Shown here piece after piece: positions 1-5,766 of a stretch of 5,792 nucleotides of DNA (its first letter is position 1; each line of letters opens with the position of its first letter). Under the pieces are notes generated by a model, which had not been told where the DNA came from, did no database searches, and saw nothing but the letters and a program-made list of their open reading frames with translations. This stretch comes from Actinomycetes bacterium (GTDB taxonomy: Bacteria > Actinomycetota > Acidimicrobiia > Acidimicrobiales > Microtrichaceae): NCBI GenBank assembly GCA_023427825.1, contig JAEZAI010000473.1:1-5792 (forward strand). Direction: 5' to 3'. The translations under genes and the position numbers were made by a program.

Positions 1-1
1 G

Positions 2-1417
2 GTCATGTCGCTGCTGTTCGCTGCCGCGTGCGGCGGCGACGACGGGGGCGACAGCGCGGGCACCGGGGACCAGGAGGCATCCGCCCTGCCGTGTCCCACG
101 ACGCTGCCCGACGGCACGACCGAGATCACGCTGTGGCACCCGTACAACACGCTCACCCGGGCCACCCTCGAGTCGATCGTCGAGTCCTACAACGCCTCGC
201 AGACCAGGGTGCACGTGAACATCGCGTCGCAGGGCAACACGATCGAGCTGCAGAAGAAGTTCAGCGACTCGATCGGCAACCCCGACACCCTCCCCGACCT
301 GGTGTTCTCCGAGGACACCAACCTGCAGTTCATGAGCGACTCCGGCGTGGTCGTGCCCGCGGCGTCCTGCGAGAAGGCCGACGAGGAGGGCGCGGCGTAC
401 CTGGGTCAGCTGCTGCCGGCCGTCACCTCGGCCTACTCCGTCCGGGGCACCCTGTGGCCGGCGGCCTTCAGCGTGTCCACGCTGATGATGTACGAGAACA
501 ACGCACACCTCCGCGCCGCCGGGCTGCCGACCGACGAGTTCCCGGCGACCCTGGACGAGCTCCGGACGATGGCCGAGAAGGTCAAGGCCGCCTCGGTCCC
601 GGGCGTGACCGCACCGCTGGTCATGAAGCTCGACCCGTGGGTCCTCGAGACGCTGCTGACCGGTTCGAAGCAGCTGATCGTCGACGAGGACAACGGTCGC
701 ACCGCGCTGGCGGGCGCGTCCGAGCTGGACGACGACAGCTCGCGCGAGGTCCTGGAGTGGATCCAGGGCATGGTCGACGACGGACTGCTCCAGACGATCC
801 CCTACGGCGACAGCATCGACGACTTCCTGGCCTTCAGCCAGGGCAACGCCAGCTTCATCATCAGCGGGCAGCGGTCGATCACCACGGTGGCGGCGGTGAT
901 GGACGGCCAGGACGGCGGCGTCGGCGTCGAGGGCGCGCCCAGCACCGAGACGCTCCAGAAGCTCGACATCGACGCCGGGCTGTTCCCCGGCCTGGAAGAG
1001 GCCGGCCAGTCGGGCGTGTCCGGCAGCGCCGGCTACATCGTGAACACCTCCGACGCCAAGGTCGCGGCGGCGTGGGACTTCCTCAAGTACTTCAACCAGC
1101 TGCCGCAGCAGCAGCGCTGGGTCCTGGAGGGGTCCTACCTCCCGCCGAGCCAGGCCGTGCTCGACTCGCCCGAGGTGCAGACCGCGTTCACCTCCACCCG
1201 CGCAGGGCGCTGGACCGCCACCGTCGCCCAGGGCATGACCAGCCTGGATCCCGACTTCCCCGGCCCCCTCGTGGGTCCGTACAACGAGTACCGCGACGAG
1301 CTGATCGACCTGCTGACGACCGTCGCCGGGGGCGCTGACGTCGACAGCTCGCTCACCGCCAGCTCCGACCGGATCACCGAGCTGCTGAAGAGCTATCGCT
1401 CCGAGGTCGGCGCCTGA
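2..1417 (+). CDS. ABC transporter solute-binding lipoprotein (family 1, sugar/glycerol-phosphate type), 5' partial
   Basis: Extracytoplasmic substrate-binding component of an ABC importer, expected to be tethered to the outer face of the membrane by a lipid on cysteine. The first in-frame ATG is at 5, but the frame is open to the window edge and only eight residues precede the lipobox-like FAAAC-GG (Cys codon 29-31). A full signal peptide with a positive n-region is therefore missing and the true start lies upstream. Numbering from that ATG: an acidic/Gly linker at 10-25, then a family-1 fold opening with ITLWHPYN (41-48), aromatic/acidic helices typical of UgpB/MalE-like proteins, SFIISGQRS (283-291) and the C-lobe stretch SGSAGYIVNTSD followed by AAWDFLKYF (about 339-363). 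Cys30 and Cys122 could form a disulfide. About 460 mature residues is normal for the family. No permease or ATPase gene is visible; they may lie upstream. The ligand cannot be told from sequence; a sugar or glycerol-phosphate is only the family's common choice. It ends TGA at 1415-1417, convergent with the next gene. Confidence 0.9.
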   Translation, partial: VMSLLFAAACGGDDGGDSAGTGDQEASALPCPTTLPDGTTEITLWHPYNTLTRATLESIVESYNASQTRVHVNIASQGNTIELQKKFSDSIGNPDTLPDLVFSEDTNLQFMSDSGVVVPAASCEKADEEGAAYLGQLLPAVTSAYSVRGTLWPAAFSVSTLMMYENNAHLRAAGLPTDEFPATLDELRTMAEKVKAASVPGVTAPLVMKLDPWVLETLLTGSKQLIVDEDNGRTALAGASELDDDSSREVLEWIQGMVDDGLLQTIPYGDSIDDFLAFSQGNASFIISGQRSITTVAAVMDGQDGGVGVEGAPSTETLQKLDIDAGLFPGLEEAGQSGVSGSAGYIVNTSDAKVAAAWDFLKYFNQLPQQQRWVLEGSYLPPSQAVLDSPEVQTAFTSTRAGRWTATVAQGMTSLDPDFPGPLVGPYNEYRDELIDLLTTVAGGADVDSSLTASSDRITELLKSYRSEVGA

Positions 1418-1418
1418 G

Positions 1419-1454
1419 CCCCGCAACGGTCACCCCGTCGCCGGTGACGCGGGG
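1419..1454. terminator. Bulged GC-rich hairpin between convergent genes, probable bidirectional terminator
   Basis: CCCCGC (1419-1424) pairs with GCGGGG (1449-1454), and GTCACC (1429-1434) pairs with GGTGAC (1443-1448). This gives 12 perfect base pairs with a four-base bulge (1425-1428) and an eight-base loop. The hairpin starts two bases after the stop codon of the solute-binding protein gene and lies in the 49-base gap before the 3' end of the oppositely oriented dioxygenase gene. There is no U-tract on either side, which is common for hairpin terminators of high-GC actinobacteria. Its place between two convergent 3' ends favours termination for both strands; the function is inferred. Confidence 0.7.
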
Positions 1455-1466
1455 ACCAGGTCGAGC

Positions 1467-2420
1467 TCAGGTGAACAGCGTCCGGATGATCCGGCCGTCG
1501 CGGTCGGCCGCCGAGGGCGCCAGGTCCGACACGCCGAACGTCCGCTGCAGCCAACGATCGGTGCCGTCGAACCGGGCCACGTAGGACGAGCGGCCGTGGA
1601 CGGCCACCGTGTTGTCCACCACCAGGCAGTCGCCGGCCTCGAGGACCACCGACGTCTGCCGATCCGCCACGGCCCTGCCGACCTGGTCGAGCGCGGCCTG
1701 CGCTCGCGGGTCGGTGCCCCGCATCAGCTCGGCGTCGTACCAGAACGTCGGACGCTCGGCCGTGCCGCCGATGACGGCCCTGGGACCGTGCTCGCGGGTG
1801 GCGGTCAGGAGCTGGCCGACGCTCCGGTCGCTGCGGAACGACTCGTCGACCCCGCACACGAAGCGGTCCTGGCGCAGCACCTCCACGGTCTCGTCGTCGA
1901 GCGCGTCGAGCACGTCGTGGACCGAGCACAGGGTGGTGTGCGCGTCGGGGTGGCCCCGCAGGCACAGCAGCACCAGGTAGCGGGGCGCGTAGGGGTGGAA
2001 CGCCGTCTCCGTGTGGAACTGCAGGTCGACGCGCGACGACGTCGACACCTGCCGGTCCGCACCGGCGCGGGTCGGGACAAGGTTCTGCACCAGGTCGCCG
2101 CCGTGCTCGGGCAGGTACCCGACGGGCTGGCCGAGCCGGCGAGCGATCGTCAGCAGCGCCATCTCGCTGGTGGCGTCCTTGTCCACCGGATCGGTCGGCT
2201 GCGCCGGCGTCGCGGGGAGCTCCCCCACCGGGACGCCACGGACGAGCAGCGCACCGTCGCGGGGCGGCGCGTCCTGCAGGGCGACCAGTGCGTCGAACAC
2301 GGCCGGCGGGAGCGAGCGGCCAGCCCGCCCGGCCGCGGACACGAACTCCTCATCGACCACCGCAGCGTGAGGCGCCTCGGGCAGCCGGTGATCGCGGTCC
2401 CAGGACACTGCAACAACCAT
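1467..2420 (-). CDS. Fe(II)/2-oxoglutarate-dependent dioxygenase, clavaminate synthase-like free L-amino-acid hydroxylase (AsnO/VioC type)
   Basis: A 317-residue member of the clavaminate synthase-like branch of the TauD superfamily. These enzymes use Fe(II), O2 and 2-oxoglutarate to hydroxylate an unactivated carbon, and close relatives act on free L-asparagine (AsnO) or L-arginine (VioC). Visible signatures are the HxE metal motif His136-Thr-Glu138 in QFHTETAFHPY, the distal metal ligand His275 in VVDNTVAVHGR, and Arg289 in GTDRWLQR. Arg289 lies 14 residues after the distal His, the spacing of the 2-oxoglutarate-binding Arg in the family. The STSSR stretch (126-130) ahead of the metal motif and the YLVLLCLRG strand after it also fit. 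All catalytic residues are present and the length is close to AsnO, so it should be active. The substrate is not determined. The ATG at 2420 is preferred because a TAACAT element ends six bases before it; a GTG four codons later (2408) is the alternative. It lies 90 bases downstream of the RpiR regulator on the same strand. No peptide-synthetase gene is in view, although AsnO-type enzymes often serve such pathways. Confidence 0.88.
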   Translation of the reverse strand: MVVAVSWDRDHRLPEAPHAAVVDEEFVSAAGRAGRSLPPAVFDALVALQDAPPRDGALLVRGVPVGELPATPAQPTDPVDKDATSEMALLTIARRLGQPVGYLPEHGGDLVQNLVPTRAGADRQVSTSSRVDLQFHTETAFHPYAPRYLVLLCLRGHPDAHTTLCSVHDVLDALDDETVEVLRQDRFVCGVDESFRSDRSVGQLLTATREHGPRAVIGGTAERPTFWYDAELMRGTDPRAQAALDQVGRAVADRQTSVVLEAGDCLVVDNTVAVHGRSSYVARFDGTDRWLQRTFGVSDLAPSAADRDGRIIRTLFT

Positions 2421-2456
2421 TCCAGGATGTTACAACATCTGGATCATCTGTTGCAG
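2408..2456. promoter_or_regulatory. Nested inverted repeat over the dioxygenase promoter, candidate operator
   Basis: Two concentric dyads share a centre near 2432. The outer arms are CTGCAACA (2408-2415) and TGTTGCAG (2449-2456), a perfect eight-base match. The inner arms are GATGTT (2426-2431) and AACATC (2434-2439) around AC; with one bulged base the pairing extends outward through CCA (2422-2424) and TGG (2440-2442). The stretch is clearly more AT-rich than the surrounding coding DNA. The inner dyad covers the -10 element, so a bound protein would block RNA polymerase. The outer left arm reaches into codons 2-5 of the dioxygenase gene. The neighbouring RpiR protein is the obvious candidate ligand, but that is inference from adjacency. 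Confidence 0.55.
2421..2432 (-). promoter_or_regulatory. -10 element of a probable leaderless promoter for the dioxygenase gene
   Basis: Read on the minus strand, TAACAT (2432 down to 2427) matches the TAnnnT form of the actinobacterial -10 box. Six bases (CCTGGA) then separate it from the ATG at 2420. This places the predicted transcription start on or beside the A of the start codon, so the mRNA would be leaderless, a common arrangement in actinobacteria. It also explains the lack of a purine-rich ribosome binding site. A -35 match at 17-base spacing is poor (TGCAAC), so the promoter may be weak or need an activator. Confidence 0.55.
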
Positions 2457-2510
2457 ACCCGTCGGGAGTGAGGTCCGACCGACGACAGCGGGTATCGGCC
2501 GGATCGCCCG

Positions 2511-3377
2511 CTACTCGGGGTCGATCGCTCCGGTCGCCTCCCACAGCGCCTCGAGCGCGTCCAGGCGCTCCGCAGCGGTCGCTCGCAGCCGATGTGCGAC
2601 GCCGGCCACGAGCGCCTCGACCAGGGCCAGGACCCCCACGTAGCTGTCGAAAGGGCCCACGTCGTGGCTGCCTGCGGCGAACACCACCTCGGCCGACGCG
2701 GCCAGCGGCGACAACGGGGAGTCGGTCACGGCCACGACCAGCACACCACGGGCGCGGGCGGCCTCGACCGTGTCGATCACCCACCGGTCGTGCCGGGGCA
2801 GGTCGATGCACAGCAGCACGTCGCCGTCCCCTGCCCTGGCCAGCACCCGTCCCACGGCGATCGCGTTGCCCGACAGCTCGTCGACGCCGTCGCGCAGCAT
2901 CGACAGGTGCGTCACCGCTTGGCGACCCACTCCCCTGCCCGCATCACCGCTGAGCACCAGCACCCGGCGGCGACGCTGCGACAGCAGGTCCACCGCCCGG
3001 TCCACGTCGTCGCGCCCGAGGCCGTCGAACGTGACTCGCACGGACTCCTCCGCCGGTCCTGCCAGGACCGCCAGCAGGTCCCCCGGCGCGGGTCGCCGGA
3101 TCTTCTCGGTGGCCGGACGGAGGCGGCCCGTGAGCTCGGTCCGCACCGCCTCCTGCAGTCCCCGGAACCCTGCGTAGCCCAGGCGGTCCGCGAGCCTGAC
3201 CACCGTCGCCCCGCTGCTGCCGGCCCGGGCGGCCTCCTCGGCGACCGTGCCGAACGCCACCAGCTCGCGGTCCGCACTGACCACCTGGGCGACCTTGAGC
3301 TCGGCCGGGGAGATCGAGCCGGAGGCCGAGGCGAGGCGGTCGGACACGCTGCCGGACGGGCTGGGTTCCTTGACCAC
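2511..3377 (-). CDS. RpiR-family transcriptional regulator (HTH_6 plus SIS domain)
   Basis: A 288-residue DNA-binding regulator of the MurR/RpiR family, which binds palindromic operators and senses a metabolite, often a phosphosugar, through its SIS domain. Numbering from the GTG at 3377: the N-terminal HTH spans about 10-85, with SPAELKVAQVV as helix 1 and the hallmark TVVRLADRLGYAGFRGLQ (58-75) as recognition helix and following turn. The SIS domain spans about 120-255, with VLVLSGDAGRGVGRQ as its first strand and nucleotide/sugar loop and VLVVAVTDSPLSPLA as a later strand. The SIS loop is not the classic SGxGxS, so the ligand may not be a typical sugar phosphate. The frame stays open to an ATG at 3479, but that adds 34 Arg-rich residues unlike the family and overlaps the divergent glutaminase gene. 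The GTG gives the family length and has CATCAT five bases upstream as a possible leaderless -10. It is the likely local regulator of the dioxygenase downstream and the glutaminase divergent from it. Confidence 0.88.
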   Translation of the reverse strand: MVKEPSPSGSVSDRLASASGSISPAELKVAQVVSADRELVAFGTVAEEAARAGSSGATVVRLADRLGYAGFRGLQEAVRTELTGRLRPATEKIRRPAPGDLLAVLAGPAEESVRVTFDGLGRDDVDRAVDLLSQRRRRVLVLSGDAGRGVGRQAVTHLSMLRDGVDELSGNAIAVGRVLARAGDGDVLLCIDLPRHDRWVIDTVEAARARGVLVVAVTDSPLSPLAASAEVVFAAGSHDVGPFDSYVGVLALVEALVAGVAHRLRATAAERLDALEALWEATGAIDPE

Positions 3378-3390
3378 GTCACATGATGAC
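3378..3390. promoter_or_regulatory. GTCA-N5-TGAC inverted repeat abutting the RpiR start, candidate autoregulatory operator
   Basis: GTCA (3378-3381) and TGAC (3387-3390) form a short dyad with a five-base spacer, directly next to the GTG start of the regulator gene and over its candidate -10 (CATCAT on the minus strand, 3388 down to 3383). Its position would suit autoregulation. The arms are only four bases, so chance occurrence cannot be excluded. The sequence is not the same as the dyad upstream of the dioxygenase, which argues against one shared operator. Confidence 0.3.
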
Positions 3391-3441
3391 CCACCGCGGC
3401 GGTTCTGCCGGCGCCGACCAGCCGCCGGGCAGACTGGTCGG
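3391..3441 (+). promoter_or_regulatory. Glutaminase upstream region with a hairpin ending at the start codon
   Basis: This is the glutaminase side of the 64-base divergent intergenic region. CCGACCA (3414-3420) and TGGTCGG (3435-3441) are perfect seven-base inverted arms. The stem continues through GCC (3421-3423) and GGC (3428-3430) around a four-base loop, leaving AGAC (3431-3434) bulged. The right arm ends exactly at the GTG start. It could be a protein-binding dyad or, if the transcript starts upstream, an RNA hairpin that occludes the start. No ribosome binding site is evident. CAGACT (3430-3435) six bases before the GTG has the minimal A/T positions of a leaderless -10, but with low information content. 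Confidence 0.4.
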
Positions 3442-4749
3442 GTGGACGACACGGCCCCCGACGACGCCCGGACCGGCACCCCGGCGGAGCAGGATCCCCC
3501 CGACGAGCTGTTGACCTACGAGCTGCTCACCAGCGGCGCCTCGCCGACCACCAACATGGTGATCACGGCGCTCGGGCAGGTGCTGGCCCGCCACGAGGAC
3601 CGGGACGAGGGTCAGGTGGCGGACTACATCCCCGAGCTGGCCACGGCCGATCCCGACCTCTACGGCGTGGCGCTCGCGAGCGTGCACGGCCGCGTCTACA
3701 CGGCCGGGGACTGCTCGGCGCCGTTCACGATCCAGTCGGTGTCCAAGCCGTTCGTGTACGCGCTGGCGCTCGAGGACCTGGGCCTCGACGCGGTGTCGAC
3801 CCACATCGACTTCGAGCCCAGCGGCGAGCCCTTCAACGCGATCAGCCTGGACGAGGCGTCCGGCCGTCCCTCCAACCCGCTGATCAACGCCGGCGCGATC
3901 GTGTCGACCTCGCTGGTGCGCGCCGGCGGTCCCGAGGAGCGCTTCGGCCGCATCCGCGAGCGCCTGTCGGCGTTCGCCGGGCGCGAGCTGGAGCTCGACG
4001 AGGCGGTCTACGAGTCCGAGTCGTCGACCGGCGACCGCAACCGGGCGCTCGCGCACCTTGCCGCGTCGTCGGGCGTGCTCGCCGCGCCGGTCACCGAGTC
4101 GGTCGACACCTACTTCCGCCAGTGCTCGCTGATCGTCACCGCCCGCGACCTGGCGGTGATGGGCGCCACCCTCGCGAACTCGGGCGTGAACCCCGTGACG
4201 GGCGAGACGGTGATCCACGAGTCCACTGCCATGACCGTGCTGTCGGTGATGGCCACGTGCGGCATGTACGACGACTCGGGTGAGTGGATGGTGCGAGTCG
4301 GGCTGCCCGCGAAGAGCGGTGTGGGCGGGGGGATCGTGGCGGTGCAGCCCGCAGAGTTCGGCATCGGCACGTTCAGCGCCCGCCTCGACGCGCGTGGCAA
4401 CAGCGTCCGGGGCATCGCCGCGCTGCAGGACCTGTCCAACACGTTCGGTCTCCACCTGCTCAACCACCACCGCGTCCCGCGCTCTGCGATCGCGACGCGC
4501 CGCAGCGGCGACCGCGAGCTGCTGCTGGTGCTGCGGGGAGAGCTCGACTTCATCGCCATGGAGGAGATCGCGCACGAGCTCGTGGCGTTCGCCACGGCAG
4601 ACGAGGACCGCTGCGGCACGATCACGCTGGACGTCACCCACGTGACGCTGGTCCGTTCCGCCGTCGAGCAGTTCCTGCTCCAGGCCGTCGACCGCCTGGA
4701 CCAGCTCGACATCGAGCTGCGCATCGTCGACCGCACCGACGAGGACTGA
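3442..4749 (+). CDS. glsA: Glutaminase (serine-dependent, beta-lactamase fold) with C-terminal STAS domain
   Basis: Hydrolyses L-glutamine to L-glutamate and ammonia in the cytoplasm. The 435-residue protein has a glutaminase domain at about 22-345 and a STAS domain at about 350-432. By eye, every active-site residue known from human kidney glutaminase is present in register: Tyr62 (VADYIP), Ser99 and Lys102 of the SxxK catalytic pair (QSVSKPF), Asn149 (LINAGAI), Glu193 and Asn200 (SESSTGDRN), Tyr224 (DTYFRQCS), Tyr276 (CGMYDDSG) and Val294 (LPAKSGV). The STAS region reads LLLVLRGELDF, then LDVTHVTLVRSAVEQFL. At the place where SpoIIAA-type antagonists have DSSG it has RSAV, so the phosphorylatable serine is replaced by Ala407. 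A STAS-like C-terminal domain is known from the salt-tolerant Micrococcus luteus K-3 glutaminase. The GTG at 3442 is chosen because upstream in-frame codons overlap the regulator and read as Arg/Pro-rich non-protein; the next ATG (codon 39) would cut into the fold. It is divergent from the RpiR gene. Confidence 0.95.
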   Translation: MDDTAPDDARTGTPAEQDPPDELLTYELLTSGASPTTNMVITALGQVLARHEDRDEGQVADYIPELATADPDLYGVALASVHGRVYTAGDCSAPFTIQSVSKPFVYALALEDLGLDAVSTHIDFEPSGEPFNAISLDEASGRPSNPLINAGAIVSTSLVRAGGPEERFGRIRERLSAFAGRELELDEAVYESESSTGDRNRALAHLAASSGVLAAPVTESVDTYFRQCSLIVTARDLAVMGATLANSGVNPVTGETVIHESTAMTVLSVMATCGMYDDSGEWMVRVGLPAKSGVGGGIVAVQPAEFGIGTFSARLDARGNSVRGIAALQDLSNTFGLHLLNHHRVPRSAIATRRSGDRELLLVLRGELDFIAMEEIAHELVAFATADEDRCGTITLDVTHVTLVRSAVEQFLLQAVDRLDQLDIELRIVDRTDED

Positions 4750-4755
4750 GCTCAG
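4746..4755. other. CTGAGCTCAG palindrome holding both convergent stop codons
   Basis: A perfect ten-base palindrome contains the TGA of the glutaminase gene (4747-4749) and, on the other strand, the TGA of the membrane protein gene (4754 down to 4752). Only two bases lie between the two coding regions. No hairpin comparable to the one at 1419-1454 is present, so transcripts from either side may run into the opposite gene and overlap as antisense. The nearby CCCGGTCCGGG (4756-4766) can form only a four-pair stem. Confidence 0.6.
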
Positions 4756-5432
4756 CCCGGTCCGGGCGGGAGCACCCTCGGGGCCTCGAACGGGCGACGG
4801 GCCGACACGGCGAGCAGCAGTGCGCCGACGAACACCGCGACCATGGCGGGGATGGCGACGCCGCTGTCGTTGGCGAGCCCTCCGGCGACCCCGAAGCCCA
4901 CCAGCACGGCCAGCGTGGTCCGCCACGCCGGCGACCGCTCGAACCGCCCGGCCCGACGGCCGGCGATCACCGCGGCGCCGAGCGCGAACACCCCGACGAC
5001 GACGAGGGCCCAGGTCCAGTTGCTGGTGGTGAGCACCCGGACGTTGGAGTCGATCTTGCGATGGACCACCTCCAGCATCGCCGACGGGCCGCTCGACACG
5101 AACCGGCCGACGTGGCTGCCGCTGCCCAGCGTGGCGTCGAGCACGCCGAGCACCAGCACCACGGCCGTGGTGGCGGCGCCGGCCAGCAGCACCCGACGGA
5201 GGCCGATGCGCACGCCCGACCACGCGGTGGCGGCGAGCACGGCGGTGGGCACGAGCACCAGCGCGCCGCCGAAGTCGGCGCCCATGACGGGCGCCACCTG
5301 CAACACGGTCACGACCACGAAGAGGCAGGCCGCCGCGAACACGCCGTCGCCCCGCACCTGCTGGGACGCCACCCACGAACCGGCCACGACGATCACCGCC
5401 GCGCCCAGCACCGCGAACCCCAGGTTGCCCAT
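4752..5432 (-). CDS. Polytopic membrane protein of unknown function, C-terminal part (intact frame downstream of a frameshift)
   Basis: 226 residues from the ATG at 5432, strongly hydrophobic, with about seven predicted membrane segments near 4-22, 31-49, 54-72, 80-98, 140-157, 172-186 and 192-210, and a polar loop at 101-138. Conserved-looking loop motifs are GADFGG (51-56) after segment 2 and LANDSGV (186-192) before the last segment. The ATG is probably not the true start. The frame stays meaningful upstream to about 5498, reading LQDLSLFGYTPLTAARYYGMGN, and that motif continues into MGN. Further upstream the protein continues in another frame (see 5500-5766). I recall actinobacterial proteins with GYSP..A.RFYG.GN and NDSGV motifs as the membrane half of larger proteins whose extracytoplasmic N-terminus resembles alkaline phosphatase. 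This is from memory and the function is unknown. The last residues (PPGPG) form a short cytoplasmic or external tail. Confidence 0.7.
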   Translation of the reverse strand: MGNLGFAVLGAAVIVVAGSWVASQQVRGDGVFAAACLFVVVTVLQVAPVMGADFGGALVLVPTAVLAATAWSGVRIGLRRVLLAGAATTAVVLVLGVLDATLGSGSHVGRFVSSGPSAMLEVVHRKIDSNVRVLTTSNWTWALVVVGVFALGAAVIAGRRAGRFERSPAWRTTLAVLVGFGVAGGLANDSGVAIPAMVAVFVGALLLAVSARRPFEAPRVLPPGPG

Positions 5433-5493
5433 GCCGTAGTAGCGAGCCGCGGTCAGCGGCGTGTAGCCGAACAGGCTGAGGTCCTGGAGGACG

Positions 5494-5499
5494 CCCCCC
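5494..5499 (-). other. C6 homopolymer at an apparent one-base frameshift
   Basis: On the minus strand the run reads G6 between three GCC codons and CGTCCTCCAG. With six G the upstream membrane-protein frame runs into non-membrane, Arg/Pro-rich translation. With five G it reads A-A-A-G-G-V-L-Q-D-L-S-L-F-G-Y and joins the downstream membrane frame without a stop. A single extra base therefore explains the split. Its setting in a homopolymer, in a contig that ends in poly-C nearby, makes a sequencing error more likely than a real mutation. Confidence 0.7.
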
Positions 5500-5766
5500 G
5501 GCGGCGGCGCCCACGACCATGACCGCGGTGGTCGCCGCGGCGACGACCACCAGCGGGCTCAGCGGATGGCGGCGGAACAGCACCGCGACCGAGGCGAGGG
5601 CCGTCGCCCCGAGCGCGATGCCGGTGGCGGCGATCGCGGGCTGCTGCAGCGGCACCGGCGCGAGCCGGTAGAGGAACGTCACGGCGGGGAGCGCCGCGCA
5701 CGCCAGGGCCAGCCGCTCGGTGATCGACAGCAGCCGCCCTGCCCACGACCCGCCCCGGTCGTCGTG
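5500..5766 (-). CDS. Upstream part of the same membrane protein, in a different frame, 5' partial
   Basis: This frame reads from the poly-C edge with no start needed: DDRGGSWAGRLLSITERLAL, then three hydrophobic stretches, around LACAALPAVTFLYRLAPV, PAIAATGIALGATALASVAV and PLVVVAAATTAVMVVGAA, ending at the C6 run. Short basic linkers such as LFRRHPLSP separate them, as expected of membrane helices. An alternative start at a GTG (5682) would leave out the first helix and has no supporting signal, so the gene most likely begins beyond the window. Joined to 4752-5498 by removing one base, it makes an uninterrupted piece of about 338 residues with about ten membrane segments. The open frame that continues past the C6 run toward 3379 is antisense to the glutaminase gene and is not coding. 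Confidence 0.6.

Noticed and set aside
28..1338. A 436-codon plus-strand frame overlapping the solute-binding protein.
   Set aside because: Almost wholly Arg, Gly, Pro and Asp, a typical out-of-frame shadow in high-GC DNA.
1596..2471. A 291-codon open frame on the plus strand opposite the dioxygenase.
   Set aside because: It is antisense to a gene with all catalytic motifs intact. The translation is Arg/His/Gln-rich with no recognisable domain.
2421..2510. A possible small gene or separate terminator between the RpiR stop and the dioxygenase start.
   Set aside because: No convincing small reading frame is present. The only structure I see is the dyad and -10 element already listed.
3247..3441. 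An upstream in-frame ATG that would lengthen the glutaminase by 65 residues.
   Set aside because: The extension overlaps the coding region of the divergent RpiR gene and does not look like protein. The GTG at 3442 gives a normal N-terminus.
3378..3479. An upstream in-frame ATG at 3479 for the RpiR regulator.
   Set aside because: It would add an Arg-rich tail absent from the family and overlap the glutaminase gene; the GTG at 3377 gives the usual length.
4756..4766. CCCGGTCCGGG as a terminator after the glutaminase gene.
   Set aside because: Only four pairs can form around a three-base loop and there is no U-tract; too weak to call.
3379..5682. A 767-codon open frame on the minus strand spanning the membrane protein and the whole antisense of the glutaminase gene.
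   Set aside because: Only its first ~60 codons (5682 to about 5500) read as membrane protein. The rest is Arg/Gly/His-rich translation antisense to a fully conserved glutaminase, an effect of high-GC codon bias.
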